Both the position numbers and the translations under genes were made by a program. Source: Clitoria ternatea (lineage: Eukaryota; Streptophyta; Magnoliopsida; Fabales; Fabaceae). Taken from it: DNA of 64,000 bases. Within the stretch, counting starts at the first letter, position 1. Every line of letters starts with the position of its first letter. Location of the stretch: positions 160,228,667 through 160,292,666 of the forward strand of contig CM075673.1 in the NCBI GenBank assembly GCA_037962975.1, in the 5' to 3' direction. Below, piece by piece: positions 23,201-34,373 of the stretch. Below the pieces are notes generated by a model. It worked only from the letters and a program-made list of their open reading frames with translations, was not told where the DNA came from and did not search any database.

Positions 23201-26200
23201 TGATTGCATCTATTAAAGCCCAAATTAAGCTTGTATGTATAATTCACTTTTTCTTAACTCATCGACTTTTTTATTCTCTTGTAATTGCTGTCATGTGAGG
23301 GATGGTACTTCTTGGTTAATTATATACTACTTGTCAGACCAATCAATATTTACTATTGTTATTGGATAATAAAATAGAAGTTTAAAGAAGATAAAGAAAT
23401 AAAAGATAATGTTACAAACCTATAGGATGTTAAAAATATGGTGTGTATCCTTGCCAAAACAATATCCTTACTATTTCATTTTGATATTTACGTGTGAAAG
23501 GAATGGTGATTTAAAAATGATTAGTGTTATTCCATACCATGAGTAACTTATTAATAGGGTTTATTAGTTTATTAAAATTAAATTTATAATTATAAATTTA
23601 TATAGTTATAAGATTAAACTTTATAAGATTAAATTTATAGTTATAAGTTTATTAACATTAAATTTATAGTTATAAGTTTTCTAAGATTAATAGTTATAAG
23701 TTTACTAAGATTAAATTTATAGTTCTACGATTAATTTATATAGTTATAAGATTAAATTTATAGTTATAAGTTTATTAAGATTAAATTTATAGTTATAAGA
23801 TTAAATTTATAGTTATAAATTTATTAAGATTAAATTTATAGTTATAAGTCTACTAAGATTAAATTTACAGTTTTAAGTTTATTAAGATTAAATTTATAGT
23901 TATAAGACTAAATTTATAGTTATAAGTTTATCAAGATTAAATTTATACTTATCTTAAGGCGTGTAATTTTTTAGAATCCTTCTTTAAACTTTTCTATAAA
24001 TATTAATGAATAGATTTTTGTACATTTTATTTATATAATATAATTATAGCATGATAGATATTACTTTATTATAAAATCACTTTGTTAGGGAGGATGTAAA
24101 ATGTGAATTTTAGTTACAGCTTACAAGTTGAAGATGGTTGATGAGGAAGTAAGGGATATGCATCAAACAACAACTAGAGGAGATGAGCAGCAAGCAGCCG
24201 GAGGAGGTGAGCACCAAGCAGCAACAACTGGAGGAGGTGAGTATTTATCTTCGGATATGGCTGTTTTAATAGTTTTAGTTTGCTACTTTAACATGCTTAC
24301 AATAATACATTGTAACACACTAAAATAATTCGATATTTTATTGTGTTTTGTAAGTATGATATACAAAATGACGTTGAAATTTAAAACATTTTTCTTTTGC
24401 TTTGCGAGTCTATTGCTTAATATTTTATAGATATTTTAATATGATATTGTAAAATATAGTGATATTTTAGTGTGTTTACTATGTTAGTATGCTTGTTTTA
24501 GCTTGTGTATGTTTACACTCTACATGATGCTTTTGTTTGTTTATTTTCAAGTTGATACTTTATTATTTTGTCAATCACATGTTATAATGTCACATTGATT
24601 TGGTTTAATGTGATTTATCACTGTGTGATACATTCATTTAAACACAAGCAAGCATAATATATAGTAATAAGACTACAAGTTAAAAAATTATTGTAAAACT
24701 TGAAATCTGCAATAGGACAGCCCATTAATCAACAACCTGAAGCCATTAATCAAACTGAAGTTGTTAAGCTGAATGTAAGAAAAAGGAAAGCTAATGCTAG
24801 TGAAACCCGTAAGAGATCACCTGCGTGGCTGCACTTTGATAGACTGCCCGAAGTTGAGGGGAGATCTCCTGAAGCCCAATGCAAATATTGTGAGAAAAGA
24901 TTTTGGTGTGACCCTAAGATACATGGCACATCTAGCTTGCTCAGTCATTTAAGAGTATGTAGTAAAGTGCCCCTTGCTGTAGCAACGGATCCCGCTCAAA
25001 CTGTATTGACACTTAATCAAGAAACAAATGAGCTGGCTGCTGCAATAACTAGATTTGATAATAAGGCTTGTAGGAAAGCTATAGCAAAATTTGTCATGTT
25101 AGATGAACAACCTTTTAAGGTTGTTGAGGGTGAAGGCTTTAAGCAGCTTTGTAGACAACTTCAGCCTCAATTTACTATACCCAAAAGACAAGTAGTTGCT
25201 AGGGACTGTTTTCAACTTTACCAAGATGAGAAAAAAAGTCTAAAGGATTTGTTCAAGTTAAACAACAGTAGAGTTGCATTAACTACTGATTGTTGGACAT
25301 CAGTCCAAAATTTGAACTACCTTAGTCTTACTGCTCATTTTATAGACAATGATTGGAAGTATCAGAAGAGGGTGATTAGTTTCTCTGTCATTGAAGATCA
25401 TAAAGGTGAGACTATAGGCAAGCATGTTGAGAAAGTATTAAGAGATTGGGGTTTAAGTAAGGTGTCAACCTTAACGGTTGACAATGCCTCCGCAAATGAT
25501 GTGGCTGTTACATATCTTAGGAATAGGTTGAAGATTATTGCTGGCTTGGTGTTGGATGGGGAATTCTTTCATATGCGGTGTTGTGCCCACATTCTGAATT
25601 TAGTGGTGAAGGATGGGATAAAGTGTCTTGATGACTCCATTAACAGCATTAGACTTGCTGTTAAATATGTAAGGTCATTAACCATTAGGTTGTAGAAATT
25701 TAAGGAATGCATAGAAGGGGCCAAGGTTCAATCTTCCAAACTAGTGTGTCTAGATGTTTCCACTCGTTGGAATTCTACTTATACCATGCTTGATACTGCA
25801 GAAAAATTTGAAGAAGCCTTTGAAGAATTAAAATTTCATGATCCAGCGTTTTTGGAAAATTGTGGTCCACTTGGACCACCCACATGTATTGATTGGGCAG
25901 ACTCAAGAGTGTTTGTTAATTTTCTAAAAATCTTTTATGATGCTACAAAAATATTTTCAGCGTCTACAAGTGTTACTATGCATGCTGCCTTTAACCAGTT
26001 AGCACTTATTTTTTGTGAGGTTAATGCTGCCATACTTGGTATTGATTCTACTATTAGCCGTATGGCTATTGGCATGAAAACAAAATATGAGAAATATTGG
26101 GGGAATATTCTGCACATGAATCATTTGCTGTTTTTTGGTGTGATATTAGATCCTAGATTCAAATTTCAGTTTGTTGAGTGGTGTTTTACTAGAATGCATA

Positions 26201-29200
26201 ATGAGCCTCAACTTGTTGTTGAACTTGCATCTAATGTCAAACTGAGTTTGGCAAGGATGTTTGCTTGGTACTCACAAATTTCCAACACACATAAGTCTTC
26301 TCATGCTCCATATGTACCATATCCACCCAACCCAGCTACTGGTAATACCAATGATGTTGAAGTAAAGAAACATAAAGCATGGTCAAATGATTTCAAGTTA
26401 CATCTAAAGGCAAAAAGTTTAGTTGATAAAAAAGATGAGCTTGAGACATATCTAAGTGAGCCATGTGTGGATGAGGAAGATAACTTTCAACTTTTAGTTT
26501 GGTGGAAAAATAATAGTTCTCGGTTCCCAATATTGTCAACTATGGTAAAGGATGTGCTTGCAACTCCTGTTTCTACAGTTGCCTCTGAATCTGTTTTTAG
26601 TACCGGGGGGAGGGTATTAGACCCATATAGGAGCTCTCTAAAGCCAGAAATGGCAGAAGCTCTTATATGTGGCCAAAATTGGTTGAGGCCATCAGAAAAT
26701 ATTTTACATGAACTTGATGTTAGTGAGGAATTGGAGATGACCAGCCAAGTTGTTGCAGGTACTAATTAATAACCCAACTTATTTGAATTTTTTATTTGTT
26801 TACTTTATTAGTTAGCTAATTATTTGTTTGAAAATTCCTATCAGAATTAAATGACCCTATGAGTGGAAACAAAAGGCAAAGTGCTCCCAATTTGGTGACA
26901 ATGGCAGTACCTAGTACAGGGGCTGTACCTTCTGCATCACACCAATAGATTGCAGGTATCAATTTCATTTTTAGCTACTTATATAGTACCAGTAAATTTA
27001 TATATAATTTTAAAAATGTTTCAGCTAACTCTATTTTTTATGTGTTTAATTTTTTTAGGTGTCTTGCATTTTTTGTTTAACAAGCAAATGGCTGTTACGT
27101 ATTAAGAACGCTGCCACAAACTATTTTGAACCATGACTTTTTTGCTTACTCATGTTAATATTTAGCTGTCTCCACCTTTTTGGACTTAGGTTAGTTGAAT
27201 TTTTCTTTTCTTTTTCCTTAAATATATTCACTACTATTTCAACTGGATTGATTTATTTATTTATAGATGTTGCTGCAACAGTGAGGATGAATACTTTTGT
27301 TCAATATCTCCTGATACTTGTTTCAGCCATTGATAATTTTGGTAAAATAATAGGTTATATTGTATATTAATTGTTTCCTTTATTTTTTTGAGGCACACTT
27401 GTTTGCTAGAATTTTTTTTACTTGTAGTATTCATGTTGGGAGCTGATTGCTTGTATTAATACACTTTGTTACTAGGTTATACCGATCATCAGAAAACACC
27501 AATCAGTGGATACTGAAGCTTTGTACTCTTAAAAGATGCTGGTGGTTATATTTCATCTCAATCTTAACTTTGATCTTATATTTATTGTCACTCACCCTAA
27601 TTCTATGTACTTTCTTAATCTCTGCATATATGTTACCCATGTTCTTCTCTGATTTTAATATTCTGATCATGTATTAAATGTTAGTCTCGTGACTAAGGCA
27701 AGGTTTTGATGCATGTATTTATATTCACTTCTTTACTCTTAGCATATTGGACATACATTTTACTTAAAGTTCCTCTCCTTTTAAAAAAGATGATTTAATT
27801 GTTTTTTGCACTTAATATGCTATTATGTATTAATGATCAACTAGATGGCACTCATGGCAGTATATTTTCTGTGTATATACTTTTCATTTTGTAGCCATAA
27901 TAAGTTTTCTTTTGTTCTTTGTTGTGCAGACACAGTTAATGGTTTCTTGTTCCATCCATTTCTTCCCTTTGCAGTGTCATCCTCAGGACACCGAAGTTTC
28001 CTTATTCTGGATAATGGCAATGAAGATTTGTGTTTGACTGGTATCATTGATATAGACATAGTCTAACAACTATAACATAATTTATACATATTATCTAAGA
28101 ACTCTAGATATCAGTAGGTTTTGAGAAACATATAGTCTGTTTTATTGGTTTTCATTGCTAATTTTGATTGCTTAATATAGGTCAGGAAAACTGTCTCTCG
28201 GTATGGAGTTTCCATTGTGATTCAACGATGGAGCTAGATTCGAAGAACGATGGTAGTTTCAATAATCAATCTGAAAGTGGATACTTTGACTGAAACTCCA
28301 TAATGTTTTTGTGGCCACTTGTACTGATCAGGTATCTGTTTTGTCGCCAATGATCAGAATGGTTCATTGTTTAATTGTTCCATGTTGAAAAATTAGAAAA
28401 GAAAAACTATGCAAAGTTTTGCATATATCAAGTCTTTACTAATTTAATTTATTTTTTTTGTAGGTTCACATAGCCACTACAATTGTATCAAATATGATAC
28501 TGGATGGATATGATATGATTTCTATATTTTGACTATCAATTATTAATTTTCAGTGATGTGGTTACAGTATGTAAGGTGTGTTAAACACCATATTTTGTAT
28601 TTAATGTTTTGTTTTTATACTTTCCCTAAGCTTTTACATATATTTAGATTGATGAACATAAATATCATGGATTGTGTCACAGATTTAATATGACAAGAAA
28701 GACACCCTAAAAAAAATTAACTTTCCACTTTTATATATGATGGAATGCTACATAAAGGATAAAAATGGATCAAATTTTTATTTTGACCCAATAACATTTC
28801 AAAAATGGCATACTGTTTCTTTATTCTGACAGGTTATAAAAATAATTATGTGGACATAATGACTCAAATTAATTTTTGACGTAAAAAAATGATATTTTAA
28901 CTTTGCTTAATCCGACGTTATTCGCCCGTTTAATCCATCTACCCGAACAACCCAAACCCGAAATCCCCGAAACCTATTACAGACGGGTTTGGTTTAAAAA
29001 TTAAGTGTATTGGATAAGTTTGGATGTTAATTTCTTGGGCCGAACCCGTCCGAACCCGCCCAATCACCAGCCCTACCAAAATCCCCATTTAGGGAACCAA
29101 TAGACCCTGATTCTGTTAGAATCATTATAGGGTTACCAATTTTGGTAGACTTGTTATGATGACCTGTCAAATGTATTAGGTGTATATACTCTATTAGGCT

Positions 29201-32200
29201 GGTTATGAATACCTGTCAATTGTATCATGTGTATAGATGAGCTTTATTCTGTATATATCATTCAATTTCAGCTTTCACATGTCTCTTTATTTTGTCCTCT
29301 CTCTCACTCTTTCTTTCTTTCATTTTCTCTCTCTCATTCAGTTTTTTACAATGGAATATATAAAATCCACATAAAAAGAAGTTATACTGTGGATTTTTTT
29401 TTCTTTTGATTAATATGCAAAACCGATTTGCTTAATTGCTTCGGTGTAGTATTTTGCTATCATTTATATTTGAGCAAAGAGTTTTGAAGTTTCGATTTTT
29501 CCTAGGTTGAATAATATATAGCTAATTTTAGTGATGGATTACTGTTGTTTAGGCTGGATACAGGCATATTGACTGTGCTGAAGCCTATAAAAATCAAGCA
29601 GAGGTAATCATAATTCAATTTTTAAGATTTTCTTTTATTATTCATGGTTTTATATATTTTGATTAATATTATTATTGTCTTGTTCCTTGTAATTTATAGA
29701 TGTTGATTGTGAAAAAATGTTAATCGTGGGTTGTTTCAGCTGATGCTATATTACGTCAGAATTTATTGTTGAAAATATGTTAATCTTGTCTGCAAGCCAA
29801 ATGACATTTTTTAAAAAAAATTAGGTGACTTTTAGTTTTTATTTTTTATTTTTAATTTTTAATTATAAAATTAGTATTTTATTTTTAATTATTAAAATTT
29901 TATATAGAAAATATTAAAAATTGTTTTTTATTTTTTCTGTATAAATTTAAAAAAAAAAAAATAATATAATAATTTTATAATTAAAACTAAAAACAAAACA
30001 TAACATCACTGTGTAATTGACAACAGAAACGACAACATATATACCAGGCTTGAAAAACAGCCAAATTTCAAGAGCTGAAAGGTGGGGAATACAGATGGCA
30101 AATAATGCACACACGTCCAAAAAATGTTAAATTAATAATAAATAGTAATTAAAAAAAGAGTTAACGATAAATAAATTAGACTTTTAAAATTCATTTTCAA
30201 TATCATTTAAAAATAATATAAGATAAACTAGAGTTGATAATCTGGTTTTTCTAAATCCAGTTTTGTTTTTAATGGATTCAGATATTTCATACCAGTAAAA
30301 CTAAAGAATAGATCTTTAAAGATCTCATCCAATTTAAAAGAAAATGGGTGCTCAACTATAGTTTGGATCTATAATTCAGATTTTTCTCACACCCCTATTG
30401 CCCCTATTTGTAGATTGGATATGCTCTCAAGAAGCTTTTTGACGATGGTGTGGTGAAGCGTGAGGATTTATGGATCACTTCCAAACTCTGGTTTGTTTTT
30501 TCTCTTGAAAATCCCATTCTTACTGAATGTTAATGCTGAAGAAATGTCCATTTGTGTTGGTTTTGTTTCCAGGAATACAAATCAAGCTCCAGAAGATGTG
30601 CCAAAGGCATTGGATAAAACCTTAAAAGATTTGCAACTTGACTACCTTGACCTCTATCTGGTATGCATTATCTTTACTGATATGATATGTAATTTTTTGC
30701 TAGCAATTTAGTTAAAGTAAAGCACCCTATTTGACAACTATGGTGTTGTAACTTCTCTCATTTGAATAAAGTGCATTGGTTTTGTACTTTTTTGCAGTGA
30801 TGCGTTTATCTATTAGGGGTTCATTTCATGTATTACCCTCTTCTTCAGATAAACTGACTTGATTTGTGTTGTAGATCCACTGGCCAGCCCGAATGAAGAG
30901 TGGATCAGTTGGGTTCAAGAAAGAATACCTTGATCAACCTGACATTCCAAGCACATGGAGAGCAATGGAAGCACTTTATGACTCAGGCAAGGCTAGAGCC
31001 ATTGGAGTGAGCAATTTCTCTACAAAGAAGCTTCAAGATCTCCTGGATGTAGCAAGAGTGCCTCCTGCTGTTAACCAAGTGGAATTGCACCCTGGATGGC
31101 AGCATCCGAAGCTGCATGAATTCTGTGAATCCAAAGGAATTCATCTTTCTGTAAGTATGATAGAATCTAGATTTCACTTAAGAGCCATTTGTTTGAAGGT
31201 TTTTTTTCTTAATTTTCAAGGAATCTTTGATTAGGGAATCTTACATTTTTCATGTTTTTGTTACGATTTTTTCAAAAACAATTCTAAGAAACTAATGTTT
31301 CTAGAAACTATTTTCACTTGTTTTCTCAAAATTACTGGAACAACATTCTTACTGAAGGGGTGAGAATCCTTATAGTAGATCAGAAAGTTTGAGTTATATT
31401 TAAATTAATATTATTACAAACCATTTAAGCATATCAATCTTTATGACATTTCTAAGACGATTCCGATGAAACATGATTAAATGAAAACATAATTCCTAGG
31501 TATTAAAAGAACATTCCATATACCAGATCTACATATCTTCATTATAATACACCCTATGCCTTGTTGCCAAATCTTGAGCGGTTTTGGTAAGAAAACTATT
31601 ACCCTTTTTGTGAAAATGGGAAACGATTTTGATATATATTAAATGGTACCCCAAAAACTGATCTTGATTGTTATGCTACTAATTTGTAAATAATTATATA
31701 TAATGAAATTCTATTCAGGGATATTCACCACTTGGTTCACCAGCAAATCTGAAGAGTGACATTCTTCATAATCCTGTTGTGAAAGAAGTTGCGGAGAAAC
31801 TGGGAAAGTCAGCAGCACAAGTTGCACTTCGGTGGGGGTTGCAAGTTGGTCATAGTGTTCTACCTAAGAGTGTTAACGAGGCAAGGATCAAGGAAAATTT
31901 TGATGTCTTTGACTGGTGTATTCCAGAAGACCTGATACTCAAGTTCTCTGATATTAAGCAGGTAAGTAGTTGGTTACTTCATATATCTTCTTTCTGTTGA
32001 TGTTTATTGCTCTACACTTGACAATTACAAGACTAGACACTATTTCACTCTTTTTAGACTTTTTCTTATAGCTCTAAATATTTTGTTTATTTTTTATTTT
32101 TACTTTTAACTATCAATCTGACATGTTGTTTCTTGTTTTAAAAAAAGTTATCTTGAAAAAAAATTCTTAGTATTTTTGTGTAAATTTTAGAAACAGATAA

Positions 32201-32228
32201 TAAAATAATAGTTTTATAATTAAGACTA

Positions 32229-32269
<41 letters not shown>

Positions 32270-33516
32270 CGTTTTCACTGTTTAAATGAGGCGTTACTAT
32301 TCCATTTGATAAAATGAGTCATTCAATTATCAAAAGAAACTAATTATCCTATTAAATACTGACTTAATTCTCAGCATTTTAATAAATATTTATAATATGA
32401 AAAAAAATTGTAGGTAAACCTAACTTTAAAAAATTTTTACTTTTAAAATAATTTAGTCAAAATCTTTCCAAATTATATTTCAAAACAAAGACATTAAAAT
32501 TTTACAGTTAATTTTATCAAATCTTGGCAAATTACCATATAAATATAAATATTTTTTATTCAAACTAAAATTAAATATAAAGATAAAATTTAAACAAATA
32601 ACAGTAAATTATGTGTGTATATATATAAAGTATACGTAAATTATATATAGATAAATATATATTAAATGTATTGCATATAAAATATATATAAAAATAAAAT
32701 ATACGTAGATTCATATATGTATAGGTAAAAGTACGTAAATTAATCATACAAAGTTTATGTTGAATATATACTTAAATTGCATAGATAAATACAGAGAAAA
32801 TATTAGTGAATTATATATATAGTTAAAATTAACGTAAATTGTGTATATAGATATGTAAATTAGTAAATAAAATTATATGGTAATTTATTAAGATTTTTAT
32901 AAAATTAAGCTTGAAATTTTAAAGTTTTTTTAAATATCATTTGAAAATGTTTTCAATAAGATATTTTAAAGTAATTACTTTTTAAAATTAGTTTTATTTA
33001 TATTTTTATTATATTATTGTATTCATAAATATTATGAGAATTTAATCAGTATTTAATAGGGTAGTTAATTGGCTTTTGGAATTGAATGCCTTAATATATA
33101 ATATAATTAATGATTCGTTATTGAAACTAAAAATTATCACCAAGTTCATATGTCAAATGGAAAATATAACATGTTTATGTAGTTAAAAAAATGAGGTTTA
33201 GAAAAGTGAGAAATTTAAAGGTTAATATTAATTTTTTACGTCGTTTGAGACAATCAAAACTTTATTTGATCGTAAGATATAATATCACCCATTTACAAAC
33301 CTCCGTTTGCATCTTTCAATTTTTATACAAACAATACAAACAGGCTCTAAGGGCTCAAAGATGTTAAATTTGTTGAGGACATATGGAAAAACATTTTTTT
33401 GTTTAATTAATATGTGGAATTTACTCATGCAGGAAAGGCTAAACAAAGGTGACTTCTTTCATGAGATCTATGGTGGCTACAGGACCATTGAAGAGTTTTG
33501 GGATGGTGAACTCTGA
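17269..33516 (+). CDS. NADPH-dependent aldo-keto reductase, AKR4C type
   Basis: Seven exons with GT-AG junctions and continuous phase: 17269-17388, 29553-29603, 30414-30490, 30573-30660, 30875-31150, 31719-31961, 33433-33516 (939 bp, 312 residues plus stop). The family reduces reactive aldehydes and ketones, and some steroids or sugars, with NADPH as a soluble (alpha/beta)8 monomer. The catalytic tetrad is complete: D47 (GYRHIDCAEAY), Y52, K81 (TSKLW) and H114 (IHWPAR). Signatures KARAIGVSNFS and LPKSVNEARIKENFDVF are present. Length and exon pattern fit plant AKR4C proteins of 310-315 aa. The start is chosen for AACATGGCT context just after the TATA box; MAKAKTHFELNTGAEIPSVG aligns with family starts. 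Intron 1 is 12,164 bp and transposon-filled; intron 6 is 1,471 bp. No stop or frameshift was seen. The closest named member (for example AKR4C9) cannot be settled here. Confidence 0.93.
17574..17749. mobile_element. MITE copy 2, AKR intron 1
   Basis: Same family as 16938-17116: GAGCACGTTTGGTGCC...CCTACGGGTCAACGGAGTTTT...ATTAATATCAACCTTTAAA...GCAAACCAAACACCCTC. The ends are inverted around GTTTGGT. It is 186 bp inside intron 1. Confidence 0.75.
17930..18110. repeat. Array of ~22-bp hairpins, period ~37 bp
   Basis: Successive short palindromes ATTAGTTATTTTAATAACTGAT (17963), ACTGGTTATTAAAACAACCAGT (18002), ACTAATTATTTAAAGAATTAGT (18038) and a decayed one (18075) are separated by AAAAATATTTTT-like spacers. 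The form resembles subterminal repeats of a DNA transposon, but no terminal repeat was found nearby. Confidence 0.65.
18976..19701 (-). mobile_element. Probable solo LTR, TSD CCTTA
   Basis: The minus strand starts TGTTAGTAGCATTTTTGAG. It contains a TATA box (CATCTATATAAAGGGATCC, about 19345-19327) and paired GTAATCGATTAC-like motifs (19443-19600) common in legume copia LTRs of the SIRE/Maximus kind. CCTTA lies at 18971-18975 and 19702-19706. The left end is TTGATAC rather than TG, so the boundary is less certain. Confidence 0.5.
19845..20115. mobile_element. Diverged MITE copies, direct then inverted
   Basis: 19845-19960 resembles the 17574-17749 family in direct orientation (AATCCTACAGGTTAATAAATTT). 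19990-20115 is a clearer inverted copy: its reverse complement contains ACGGAGTTTTGATTGTTTTAAATG and CAACTGCAAACCAAATACAC. Confidence 0.55.
20289..20355 (-). other. tRNA-like sequence in left foldback arm
   Basis: The minus strand gives an A-box-like TAGTCTAATGG (20348-20338) and a B-box-like GGTTCAACTC (20304-20295), mirroring the right arm copy. Confidence 0.5.
20995..21070 (+). other. tRNA-like sequence in right foldback arm
   Basis: TGGTCTAATGG (21009-21019) fits a pol III A box and GGTTCAACTC (21052-21061) a B box, 43 bp apart as in a tRNA. The anticodon stem is decayed and no acceptor stem pairs, so this is a tRNA pseudogene or SINE-like fragment rather than a working tRNA. An inverted twin sits at 20289-20355. 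Confidence 0.55.
22139..23232 (+). pseudogene. Captured fragment of UXT/prefoldin-like gene
   Basis: Two exon-like pieces with intact splice signals: 22139-22248 (after CCCTTACAG, before GTACAAG) and 23178-23232 (after GTTGCAG, before GTATGT). They join in phase to GFHAEFTWSEALNFIEKREE and KIVRQIEEYTQLIASIKAQIKL. This resembles the C-terminal half of UXT, the ubiquitously-expressed-transcript prefoldin-family protein (LxEALxFIxxR...IKAHI). The first exon has a local disruption around DTTQIYGY. It lies between the hAT left end and the transposase, so the transposon appears to have picked it up as genomic DNA, intron included. Confidence 0.6.
23560..23952. repeat. ~29-bp AT-rich minisatellite in hAT
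   Basis: About 12 diverged copies of a unit like TTAAATTTATAGTTATAAG plus TTTATTAAGA. Intronic or leader sequence of the hAT; non-coding. Confidence 0.85.
24134..26948 (+). pseudogene. hAT transposase (ZBED/SLEEPER-like), one stop
   Basis: Predicted exons 24134-24236 (from ATG, donor GTGAGT), 24716-26758 (acceptor AATAG) and 26845-26948 join in phase to 750 codons. A single in-frame TAG at 25693-25695 (codon 361) breaks the frame. Domains: BED zinc finger near residues 70-120 (WLHFDRL...CKYCEKRF...SHLRVC); catalytic acidic residues in ALTTDCWTS and LTVDNASAND and probably in TVASESVFSTGGR; C-terminal hAT dimerisation region (FQLLVWWKNNSSRFPILSTM...LDPYRSSL). A functional protein would cut and paste the element in the nucleus. 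If exon 2 is not spliced at 26758, the frame ends at 26767-26769. With the stop, only the N-terminal half is encoded. Family assignment is firm; the small outer exons are inferred. Confidence 0.88.
29150..29240. repeat. Diverged ~50-bp tandem duplication, intron 1
   Basis: CTTGTTATGATGACCTGTCAA then TGTATTAGGTGTATA (29150) is followed by GGTTATGAATACCTGTCAAT then TGTATCATGTGTATA (29201). Confidence 0.6.
32232..32268. repeat. TA dinucleotide microsatellite, AKR intron 6
   Basis: About 18 TA units. The rest of intron 6 (32270-33180) is AT-rich with GTAAATTATATATAG-like repeats and no gene. Confidence 0.95.
33180..33320. mobile_element. MITE copy, inverted, AKR intron 6
   Basis: The reverse complement contains AAGTTTTGATTGTCTCAAACG then TTAATATTAACCTTTAAA, the core of the family at 16938 and 17574. 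The ends are poorly preserved. Confidence 0.55.
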
Positions 33517-33642
33517 GCAATATGTACCATTGAGATGTTGACAAATGCACTCTGCTTTTTGTCTGTTCCCATCAAACCACCACCAGTTGTACTGATTCTG
33601 AGGGGTGCTATTTTTCATTTCTAATTTACTGTTCCTTAGTGG

Positions 33643-33648
33643 AATAAA
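33643..33648 (+). promoter_or_regulatory. AKR polyadenylation signal AATAAA
   Basis: AATAAA 127 bp after the AKR stop codon. Its last three bases belong to the left TSD of the MULE (33646-33654), so cleavage would occur inside the transposon's left end. Confidence 0.55.
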
Positions 33649-33757
33649 TATGACGGCTTTTTGACCCATTTAGTGTCCTTTTTGAAAAAATTTGTGGCAG
33701 TAGGTGTGTTGTGAAAGTAATATGCTGTCTGGGTGCCTTTGTGTCCCATCAACGTTT

Positions 33758-34028
33758 GAAAATCGTCCAGGCAAGAGACGAAATTCAAATTTCGTCCAGG
33801 CAAGGGACGAAATTGGCAGGCGGATGGCACGTGTCTGGAGCAGAAGAAATCGTCCCATAGAAGGATGAATTTGACCGTACGGATTGCAGTAAAAATCGTC
33901 CGATTGGGAGACGAATATGTTGGGTTGAAATTCGTCCGGTTGAATAACGAATTTTTAACTGCCAGTGTTTATTTTCGTCTGTTTGAAAGACGAATTTTAT
34001 TCAAATTTCGTCTCCCTGTCCTACGAAG
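33758..34028. repeat. Left array of seven 21-bp palindromes in MULE
   Basis: Seven units of TTCGTC-N9-GACGAA form (first base T or A; inner bases vary), starting near 33760, 33790, 33849, 33894, 33929, 33974 and 34006. Every unit is exactly 21 bp. Two have perfect 7-bp stems (TTCGTCC/GGACGAA and TTCGTCT/AGACGAA). Confidence 0.9.
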
Positions 34029-34373
34029 TAATCCTTTTATATACTTCCCCTCCCGCGTTCATCCCGCACCTCATTGTTTCCTGCGTTCATCCCGCACCTC
34101 ATTGTTTCCTGCTTGCTGGTTCGAGTTAATAGTTGTGTTTCATCCCGCGCCTCATTGTTTCCTGGTTGCTGGTTTAAGTTATTTAGGTAAATGTTTCTGA
34201 AATAATAGTTGTGTTTGTTGTAGAAATTAGTAATAATTTTTTGATTATGTTTTATTACTGTGAAAACAATTATTTAAAAAGTTATTATCAGATAATTATT
34301 GTGAAAACAGTGTTTGTTCAATTAAATTAATGTTATTATTGGTTAATTGTGTTTTTATTTAAGGATTGCAAGA

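Larger units (their letters stand above)
21350..29075 (+). mobile_element. hAT transposon, 7726 bp, perfect 8-bp TSD
   Basis: It starts TAGGGGTGGGC and ends CACCAGCCCTA (inverted TAGGGCTGG), flanked by CCAAAATC at 21342-21349 and 29076-29083, an exact 8-bp duplication as hAT elements make. CCCGAACC/GGGTTCGG motifs are enriched in both subterminal zones (21360-21440, 28915-29065). It encodes a hAT transposase (24134-26948) and carries a prefoldin-like gene fragment (22139-23232). It is inserted in the outer end of the foldback element inside AKR intron 1. 26950-28900 is AT-rich with no recognisable protein. Confidence 0.92.
20143..29100. mobile_element. Foldback (palindromic) element, split by hAT
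   Basis: Left arm 20143-about 20600 and right arm about 20800-21349 (continuing 29084-29100 after the hAT) are long inverted repeats. GGGATTTTGGCCAAAATAGG, TCGCCCCAACCAAGAGTTGA and TTAGACTAACTGATTCTTTG in the left arm all recur inverted in the right arm with few mismatches, and the pairing extends into the AT-rich core. The right arm has about 110 extra bp (21135-21285) with three more 21-bp palindromes. Subterminal TTCGTC-N9-GACGAA units and the outer CATTTAGG motif link it to the MULE at 33655-41222. TSD is unclear. Net element length is about 1.23 kb without the hAT. Confidence 0.75.

Noticed and set aside
27845..28066. Small plus-strand ORF in the hAT 3' region
   Set aside because: Hydrophobic AT-rich translation without family resemblance; antisense ORF equally open.
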